From: Deltaproteobacteria bacterium
GTDB taxonomy: Bacteria > Desulfobacterota > Deferrisomatia > Deferrisomatales > JACRMM01
Direction: 5' to 3'
Assembly (NCBI GenBank): GCA_016214985.1
Contig: JACRMM010000066.1
Location: forward strand, 1-48,412
Length of the DNA: 48,412 nucleotides
Both the position numbers and the translations under genes were made by a program. Positions 42,831-48,412 of this stretch are shown here, one piece after another (position 1 is the first letter of the stretch; each line of letters opens with the position of its first letter). The notes beneath the pieces are model-generated. The model was given only the letters and a program-made list of their open reading frames with translations, was not told the DNA's origin and did no database searches.

Positions 42831-45800
42831 CTACTGCTTCCAGTGCTCAATCTTCCGTGCCACATCTCGCATTGACGAACATCGGCAGCCTTCCGCTGCT
42901 TCAACTTGGGCCAGTGTTACAGGATACCTTTCCAGAAGGCTCTTCAGTTCAACTCCACCGACGAGCTTCATGCTCTTTCGTCGCGCGACTTCCTTTGCCT
43001 TTCTTGAAAAGACACCATTCGTAAAGAGAACGGTGTTCAGCGCTAGCATCGAACCGGCGAAATACCGTGCGCGATATCCGTCGAAGGCGGAAACCATCTC
43101 CTCCAACACATCCTCTTCGAGTTCGGCCGAAAACGAGGAGTGCTTGCACTGGATTACGCGAACGCCGCGGTCTTTCAAGGAGAGAACGTCCATCCCCTGA
43201 TCGCCGGAACCAGGCGTAAGAATGACGTCCCTCCCCTCTTTCTGTTCGAGGAGCGCCGCCAGCGCCTCGAACCGATCCCACGTCATCGAACAGAGATCGT
43301 TCATGGTCAACGGCGGCGGCTTGGAGGAGGCCCTCTCTCCGTCGAGCATGTCATCCGCCAGTTCACGACCGAGGTCATCCTCGGCAGGCATGGGCATCAA
43401 GAAGTCCCTGGCGAGATCCCTCCGTCGCATGAGGAGGGTGTTGAGCTTCTCGTCGAAGGTTTTGAACTCACCCCTCGGATCCTTTGCGATAGGAACATAG
43501 ACGTGCACGTCCTTTTCCTGGCCGATTCGGTACGCGCGGTCTGTCGCTTGTGCCTCCTTCGCGGGGTTCCACCACCTCCCGTAGTGGATCACGTGATTCG
43601 CCTCTGTGAGCGTCAAGCCACACCCTGCGACATCGGGTGAAAGTACGATCGCTCCAAAACCAGGTTGTGCCTGGAACCGCTGCAAGATTCCTCGCCGGGT
43701 TTCGGCGCCCGCCTTCGTGTCGGCGCTTCTCTTCGTGGCACCATTCACAATATCCACAAGGGTCTTGGCCGTCTCACCGATGGTCCGGGCGAGAACTTGC
43801 TGCATGACGAGGCTTCTGGTGAAGATCAACACCTTCTCGTGCTGTTTCCGTATAGAGGAGATCGTTTGGAGAACTGCTTTCAACTTTGGGCACAACTCGA
43901 TGATTTCTTCCGTGCTCAGACGATGGATTCCGTCCCGGGACCGCACGAGTTCGGGGTGCTGGTAGAGAAACATGAGATTGTGGATCACCGAGAGGCGCAG
44001 TTCCGGGCCCGCAGTGCGAAGGTTTCCAATGAAATCCTCGTGCATGCTCCGCTGTTCTTCCGATAGCACGCAGTCGATGACATGCTCGTGTTTCGTCGGC
44101 AAATCCGCAAGAAGCGTCTTCTCCCGGCGTTTCACGTAGGAGTCCTTGTGCGCCATCCGGAGTCGTCGCTTCAGTGTACCCAAGACTTCGGACCTGTTCT
44201 CGTGCGTCTCTTCGAGGGGCTTCTCGTAGGAGTCAGAGAATTCCTTCTTGCTGCCGAGAAGGGGACCAGGCTGCAAGAAATCAAAGATGTTCCAAAGATC
44301 GAGGAGCCGCGTCTCAACGGGCGTACCCGTGCACGCGATTCGGTATGCCGGATCCAGGCTCTTTAAGGCGTGAGAGATCTTGCTGCTGGGAGTCTTATAC
44401 TCCTGGGCCTCATCCGTGATGACCGTTGTCCACTTGATGCGAGCCAACGAGTGTTGGTAATTCACGACGGTTTCATAGTTGGTGAAAACGATCCTGTGCT
44501 GCCGTATCTTGTCGAGATCAAGGACGGGTTCACCGATTGTAGTTTCTCTGCCGTGCGCTGGTTTCTTGAGAGCTTTCAGATTCTTTCCATGCAGGACCAG
44601 ATAAGGGGAGAACACATTCCCTTTGAAGGCGAAAAATGTCTCTATGTCGCTTACCCATGTCCCAGCCTCCAAAAGAATGACGGGAGTAACCACCAGGATT
44701 GGGTTCCATGCGACAGATCCCGATTCCGTGCGGTGTTCCCCGAGATCTCCTCTTTCGATGACCCATGCGAGGAACGTCAGAATCTGCAGGGTCTTCCCGA
44801 GACCCATGTCGTCGGCGAGCAGGCATCCCCTTCTCCCTCGGCTGGAGAGCGAGTAATTCAACTCCAGCCACTCGACACCCTCCTTCTGGTGCTCCTTCAG
44901 TTGTTTGCCGGTCTCGAAGGCCGTCGGTAACGACCACTTGAACGGAGAGACACCGTCCTCGGCTCTCTCCTCTTCGACGTAGTCGACCTCATCCTCATTG
45001 CGGTAGATCAGGAGATATCGGCCGTCCTGATCGCCCTCTAGCTTCTTCTGACCGCCCTTCCCGCCGAGGATCCTCTTCGCGAGGTCCTCCATCCCCTTCG
45101 AGAAGCCGTCGTCGAGAGTGATCGTCCGCCCCTTGAAGTCGATAACCTCTTTGCCTTCCTGCTTGTTGAGTCTGACCTCGTGCAGGAACTTCTTGAACTC
45201 TGCCACCGAGCGAAACTCGATCCTCTCCTTCGTACCGTCAGGATAGGTGCTTTCGATTCCGATCGTCGGCGGTTTCTCCCGTGGTCCTGCCTCGCCCCCC
45301 TCCTCGTCGAACACCCCTGTCGACCCGATGAAGGGCCTCGAAACGAAGGGAAACTTGCCAATTCCCTCCACCCTCGGGCCAAAGTCATCGAGTTTGACAA
45401 CTTCCGTCACCCCATCGAATACTGAAGCGGGGTTCGAGAGCACTCGGGCTTTCTCCGACCCGAAAACGTGCCGCACGCGCTGCATCCTTCGCAGCGCTTC
45501 CTTCTGCAGGTCACCGAGGGCAACACGAATGCGTCCCCCATCTGGATGATCCAGGGAGTAAACGTCTTGAACCTCCTCGAACCGCAGAAAGGACTTTTTG
45601 AAGGCTGCGGGGTCGACTCCCGTCGCGTCTACCCTTGGCACAAGCGAAACACGACCCTTGGCGTCAAGGTCGATATCGACGCCAAGCTCGGAGGGGATAA
45701 TGATCCGTTCCTTGTGGATGTAGTTGTCGAGTTGGGCTCCAACATCTTCCGCAAGCCCTTTGATGGTCGAAAAGGCGACCCAGGCCCCTGAACCCGACTG

Positions 45801-46331
45801 CTGCGTCTCAGCAGCTTCGTTCGCCTGGTCGATGGTCGTGAGGAGATTGTAGGTGGAATTGTCGAAACGGTATGTGCGGTCTAGATACCTCGCGAAGGCA
45901 CCGCAGCGAGTTGGATGCACCTGTTGGGTGCCGAGGTAGAACCGGTACCGGTACCGAAAAGAGGGAGTCCCCAGGGACCCGTCCGAGTGAAGTTCGATCA
46001 CAAACGGCGCCCAAGGAACGATTTCCTCGAAGACTCGAATGCCTTCAGCTTCGAGAGCTTGCAAGTCCTCGTACACGATCCGGACCTGCCCCGGTGCTTC
46101 CTCCGTTGCCCGGCCGAGTTCGAGTGCCTGAGACAAGATTGCGGGGAAGGCTCTTCCAAGCGAATTCGGTGCATTTGAAGCTGCTCGTGCAAACGAATCT
46201 GGGTCCTCAAAGTGGCCCGATTCGGAGACGATCAAAAGGCCGAAATGATCAGCGTTTACCTGGATGCCGGGCAGAGGAGACACGAGGGTGAAGCACGGGT
46301 CTTGCCTTGCGTCCGGAGTAGCGTCTCTCAT
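42831..46331 (-). CDS. zorD: ZorD: SNF2 helicase with C-terminal Mrr-like nuclease (type I Zorya)
   Basis: A 1166-aa protein. The first 480 residues are a family-specific region. SNF2 motor: motif I CLLADDMGLGKTLQIL (about 505), motif II TDEAQEYK (about 640), motif III CTGTPVETRLLDLWNIFDFL, C-lobe LIFTRSLVMQQVL and GCGLTLTEANHVIHYGRWWNPAKEAQATDRAYRIGQ (about 917). The C-terminal 150 residues are an Mrr-type restriction endonuclease domain: WDRFEALAALL, GSGDQGMDVL (Asp, about 1045) and VIQCKH (Q-x-K). Type I Zorya ZorD has precisely this helicase-nuclease order and destroys invading phage DNA once the ZorAB motor signals. It starts 6 bp after zorC. Confidence 0.85.
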   Translation of the reverse strand: MRDATPDARQDPCFTLVSPLPGIQVNADHFGLLIVSESGHFEDPDSFARAASNAPNSLGRAFPAILSQALELGRATEEAPGQVRIVYEDLQALEAEGIRVFEEIVPWAPFVIELHSDGSLGTPSFRYRYRFYLGTQQVHPTRCGAFARYLDRTYRFDNSTYNLLTTIDQANEAAETQQSGSGAWVAFSTIKGLAEDVGAQLDNYIHKERIIIPSELGVDIDLDAKGRVSLVPRVDATGVDPAAFKKSFLRFEEVQDVYSLDHPDGGRIRVALGDLQKEALRRMQRVRHVFGSEKARVLSNPASVFDGVTEVVKLDDFGPRVEGIGKFPFVSRPFIGSTGVFDEEGGEAGPREKPPTIGIESTYPDGTKERIEFRSVAEFKKFLHEVRLNKQEGKEVIDFKGRTITLDDGFSKGMEDLAKRILGGKGGQKKLEGDQDGRYLLIYRNEDEVDYVEEERAEDGVSPFKWSLPTAFETGKQLKEHQKEGVEWLELNYSLSSRGRRGCLLADDMGLGKTLQILTFLAWVIERGDLGEHRTESGSVAWNPILVVTPVILLEAGTWVSDIETFFAFKGNVFSPYLVLHGKNLKALKKPAHGRETTIGEPVLDLDKIRQHRIVFTNYETVVNYQHSLARIKWTTVITDEAQEYKTPSSKISHALKSLDPAYRIACTGTPVETRLLDLWNIFDFLQPGPLLGSKKEFSDSYEKPLEETHENRSEVLGTLKRRLRMAHKDSYVKRREKTLLADLPTKHEHVIDCVLSEEQRSMHEDFIGNLRTAGPELRLSVIHNLMFLYQHPELVRSRDGIHRLSTEEIIELCPKLKAVLQTISSIRKQHEKVLIFTRSLVMQQVLARTIGETAKTLVDIVNGATKRSADTKAGAETRRGILQRFQAQPGFGAIVLSPDVAGCGLTLTEANHVIHYGRWWNPAKEAQATDRAYRIGQEKDVHVYVPIAKDPRGEFKTFDEKLNTLLMRRRDLARDFLMPMPAEDDLGRELADDMLDGERASSKPPPLTMNDLCSMTWDRFEALAALLEQKEGRDVILTPGSGDQGMDVLSLKDRGVRVIQCKHSSFSAELEEDVLEEMVSAFDGYRARYFAGSMLALNTVLFTNGVFSRKAKEVARRKSMKLVGGVELKSLLERYPVTLAQVEAAEGCRCSSMRDVARKIEHWKQ

Positions 46332-46337
46332 GATGCC

Positions 46338-47702
46338 TTACCTTGGGCGGATGCCAAAACGAGCCAGCGCATTGGCAAGGTTGATTTGCCAGGCTCCCAT
46401 GTGGATTACTCTTGCTGCGCACTTGTATCGATCCTTCAGCGCAGGCTCAGAGAATGCTTCATCCGTCCAAAAATCCTCCACGTGCTTGGGATAGTTAGCT
46501 CTCTCATAAAGAAAACAAGCACCGACCCGACTGAACTCGATAGCTAGAACGTTTCCGAAATCTAATAGAAATGCGCTATTGTTGGTTTGCCCGCCAATTC
46601 TCCCATATCCTTCAATGGCCTTCTGGCTCGTCCGAAACAATGGAACGAGCCGTGCCCGGTCATCCTTTCCTAGTAGACACCGTGTCCGCGTGAAACCCTT
46701 GACATATCGCAGCCAAAACTCTTTCCGTCCTTGCCGTTCCGCCCCCTGGGTCATGACGTGTTCAAAGAAGAACACAATGTCGGCCCTAGAAAGCCACTCG
46801 ATCACCTTGCTCTTCGCATCCTCGGAAATACCCGCCCAGTACAATCCGTTTGTGCTGATTCTCGGGTCCCCGAGCTTGTCACTCTGCAAAATACCGTCTT
46901 TTACCCGATCCACGAATTCGGGATAGCGATTGAGCACGTCAGACAGGATCAATCGAACGATGCCTTTCTTGAAGGTCTCTGGGGGCATATCAGGCAACGA
47001 CAAAAGGTCAGAAAACAGATATTGGACCTCCTTGGCTTTGTCGGGAGCACTGGAATGGTAAGAAAACCCATCCAACGCCATATCCACAGCGGATCGTAGA
47101 GTCTTTTCGTAGTATTCGGTCCCTGTGTGAAAGCTTCGTTCTTTGAATGCCTCGTGGACGGGGCGATGTTGACCGACGATACGTTTTGCGAACAATTCCG
47201 GGCCGGTCGGACCAACGACTTCTTCTGGAACGCTCTTCCACGTTCCCATCGCTTTTTGGTAGCCGACATACCCGACGAGCAGTCGCTTCGCGAAGGACAA
47301 GACATCCGCGTCCGGTCTACCGCTTTCCCACTTCATGTGTAAGGAGTGTACTAGTCCCCTGATACTCCGGGGGTTCATATCCGGACGTGTGGACACCAGA
47401 TGTTTCAGAAACTGCGGAGTTGCTGCCACGGTGGGCTCCCAGCAGAGTTGGCGCATCGCGTAGACATCAGGAGGCCCTTGCCTGCCTTGAAGGAAGTCAT
47501 TCCAGACCTTTAGATAAAGCTCCGGGACCTTACGCGGTTTTCTCTCCGTTGTAGGATCGGATGATTCGATGAAGGCGAGGACCTTGGCGAATCTCTTTTC
47601 CATTGGCACATCGACGTAGGAGCGCAAATCGTGAGTGGTCAACGACATCGCGTCCTGCAGGTCGCGTTGAAGAACATCGACCCATGCCGTCCGTCCGTTC
47701 AA
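46338..47702 (-). CDS. zorC: ZorC: EH-signature protein of type I Zorya
   Basis: A 454-aa protein of the ZorC group. The EH signature is in the C-terminal third: FLLDFGNVLAIEFSRVGACFLYER (the Glu) and CAARVIHMGAWQINLANAL (the His), with REFWLRYVKGF-type KEFWLRYVKGFTRTR before it. The rest is helical. In Zorya I, ZorC binds DNA and links the motor complex with ZorD. The TTG start at 47702 overlaps the zorB stop (TTGA, 47699-47702), as expected for coupled subunits. The gene order B-C-D on one strand with short gaps supports the name more than any single motif. Confidence 0.82.
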   Translation of the reverse strand: MNGRTAWVDVLQRDLQDAMSLTTHDLRSYVDVPMEKRFAKVLAFIESSDPTTERKPRKVPELYLKVWNDFLQGRQGPPDVYAMRQLCWEPTVAATPQFLKHLVSTRPDMNPRSIRGLVHSLHMKWESGRPDADVLSFAKRLLVGYVGYQKAMGTWKSVPEEVVGPTGPELFAKRIVGQHRPVHEAFKERSFHTGTEYYEKTLRSAVDMALDGFSYHSSAPDKAKEVQYLFSDLLSLPDMPPETFKKGIVRLILSDVLNRYPEFVDRVKDGILQSDKLGDPRISTNGLYWAGISEDAKSKVIEWLSRADIVFFFEHVMTQGAERQGRKEFWLRYVKGFTRTRCLLGKDDRARLVPLFRTSQKAIEGYGRIGGQTNNSAFLLDFGNVLAIEFSRVGACFLYERANYPKHVEDFWTDEAFSEPALKDRYKCAARVIHMGAWQINLANALARFGIRPR

Positions 47703-48325
47703 GATTTCTTCTCGTCTGTCATGGTGACCAGGATCTGCTTGCCGCGCTGCTCGAACGAGCGAATCCGGATCTTGAACACTACACGGCGACTCTTGTCCAT
47801 ATCTACCGCGCCATTGACTGTGTAAGGCTCAACGCTTCCTCGTCCGGTCGCTGACAGGAGATCGAGAAACCTGTTCCGTGATTCCCCTCCAAGAGCTTTC
47901 AAACTTTCCATGACCACCGCCATGGAACGTCTCTGGCTCAAGGGAAGATTGTGTTCGTCGGTCCCTCGCGTGTCTGTGTGCCCTTCAACGATGATCGCGT
48001 TGATATCGTCTTTGAACTTGAGAGTTGCCTTCGCGAGCGTCGGCATGAACGTTTGCAGGAATTTCACCCCCGGTTCCGGTATCTGGTCCTTGTCTACCTC
48101 AAATTGCAGCAAACCTTCGGGCACCAAGATGACAAGAGAGAGAGGGTCCTTGGGATCCGCCTTTACCTCTACCCCGTCTTTTTCGATGAACCGTTGCAGT
48201 TCTTTTTGAAGATCGATGAGGATGGCTCCCCGAACCCCTTTGCCCTGCTCCTTGGCGTCATTCCACGTTGCGCAGAACCTTAAGGATTGATCCGACACGG
48301 AGTGTCGGTTCAATCCAATGTTCAA
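47699..48325 (-). CDS. zorB: ZorB, OmpA/MotB-like domain, N-terminal membrane helix missing
   Basis: A 208-aa frame whose main part is an OmpA-like peptidoglycan-binding domain: INAIIVEGHTDTRGTDEHNLPLSQRRSMAVV and SRRVVFKIRIR. In Zorya, ZorB is the MotB-like stator partner of the proton-driven ZorA channel. A proper ZorB begins with one membrane helix; here the frame upstream of about residue 15 (NIGLNRHSVSDQS...) is not hydrophobic and neither are other frames up to the window end. So the 5' part is lost at a rearrangement or lies across a sequence joint near 48284-48316. The TTG start at 48325 is formal only. ZorA is expected to the right and is not in the window. Confidence 0.72.
   Translation of the reverse strand: MNIGLNRHSVSDQSLRFCATWNDAKEQGKGVRGAILIDLQKELQRFIEKDGVEVKADPKDPLSLVILVPEGLLQFEVDKDQIPEPGVKFLQTFMPTLAKATLKFKDDINAIIVEGHTDTRGTDEHNLPLSQRRSMAVVMESLKALGGESRNRFLDLLSATGRGSVEPYTVNGAVDMDKSRRVVFKIRIRSFEQRGKQILVTMTDEKKS
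48284..48316. repeat. Long inverted repeat at the zorB break
   Basis: GGATTGA-T-CCGACAC at 48284-48298 pairs with GTGTCGG-T-TCAATCC at 48302-48316 (14 of 15 pairs, loop GGA). It lies where the zorB frame stops resembling its family, and could be a mobile element end or a recombination site. Confidence 0.6.
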
Positions 48326-48412
48326 GAAGCCGCGGTGGACCCGGCGAAGACGTGTAGGGTAATGGTTCGACGGTGGCTGAGAGGGTTTTCAGGAAAGCGG
48401 GGCGGCGGCCGC

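Noticed and set aside
48405..48412. NotI site at the end taken as proof of vector sequence
   Set aside because: An 8-bp G+C-rich site can occur by chance in such DNA; no vector sequence is recognisable next to it.
1..48412. Integrase, toxin-antitoxin pair or rRNA operon
   Set aside because: Looked for near the island edge and in gaps; none of their motifs is seen.

Overview
The window is high-GC bacterial DNA (about 65-70% G+C over the first 31 kb). Gene content and protein style suggest a deltaproteobacterial (Desulfobacterota/Desulfuromonadia-like) anaerobe or facultative anaerobe. Indicators are a multi-cysteine 4Fe-4S protein, an Ku/LigD end-joining operon, a small tandem CQLGCF cysteine protein, and what looks like the 3' end of a selenocysteine tRNA. 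The taxonomic guess is an inference from style; no 16S or marker gene is present.

Left part (1-31.3 kb) looks like ordinary chromosome. It holds a GNAT acetyltransferase, two MFS transporters, an SDR dehydrogenase, an iron-sulfur protein, a large unrecognised 833-aa protein, a MalY-type aminotransferase and, behind a good sigma-70-like promoter, a four-gene envelope-stress-like operon (solute-binding/LysM protein, PspA homologue, membrane coiled-coil protein, AAA+ ATPase with a degenerate N-terminal half). Next come hydrolases, a nitroreductase, a tightly packed non-homologous end-joining operon (two Ku genes, separate LigD polymerase and LigD phosphoesterase-ligase genes, and a DUF72-methyltransferase fusion), the DUF2868/DUF3482 pair, an HSL-type esterase and a LysM/TPR lipoprotein.

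At about 31.33 kb a 3' tRNA fragment (8-bp acceptor strand plus 5-bp T stem, ending GCCA, minus strand) marks what I read as the attachment-site scar of an island inserted into selC. Everything to its right is accessory: an AlbA_2/HATPase regulator and a related C-terminal fragment, the truncated N-terminus of an SNF2 (DrmD/HepA-like) helicase, a tandem helix-turn-helix protein, an orphan type I-C-like CRISPR array with a leader but no cas genes, an IS21-family element (istA/istB, 7-8-bp target duplication) inserted inside a spacer of that array, the end of the array, and then a defence operon on the minus strand. That operon reads zorB (5'-truncated) - zorC - zorD, i.e. a type I Zorya system, followed by a 775-aa AT-richer unknown protein with a PD-(D/E)XK-like nuclease motif that may be a new accessory component.

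The most unusual signals are: (1) 22 CRISPR repeats that differ from each other but keep their hairpin through compensatory G-C / G-U / A-U changes; (2) a pair of spacers duplicated on both sides of the IS21 element; (3) Zorya with an extra nuclease-like gene; (4) the selC scar that dates and bounds the island; (5) the SBP-LysM/PspA/coiled-coil/AAA+ operon.
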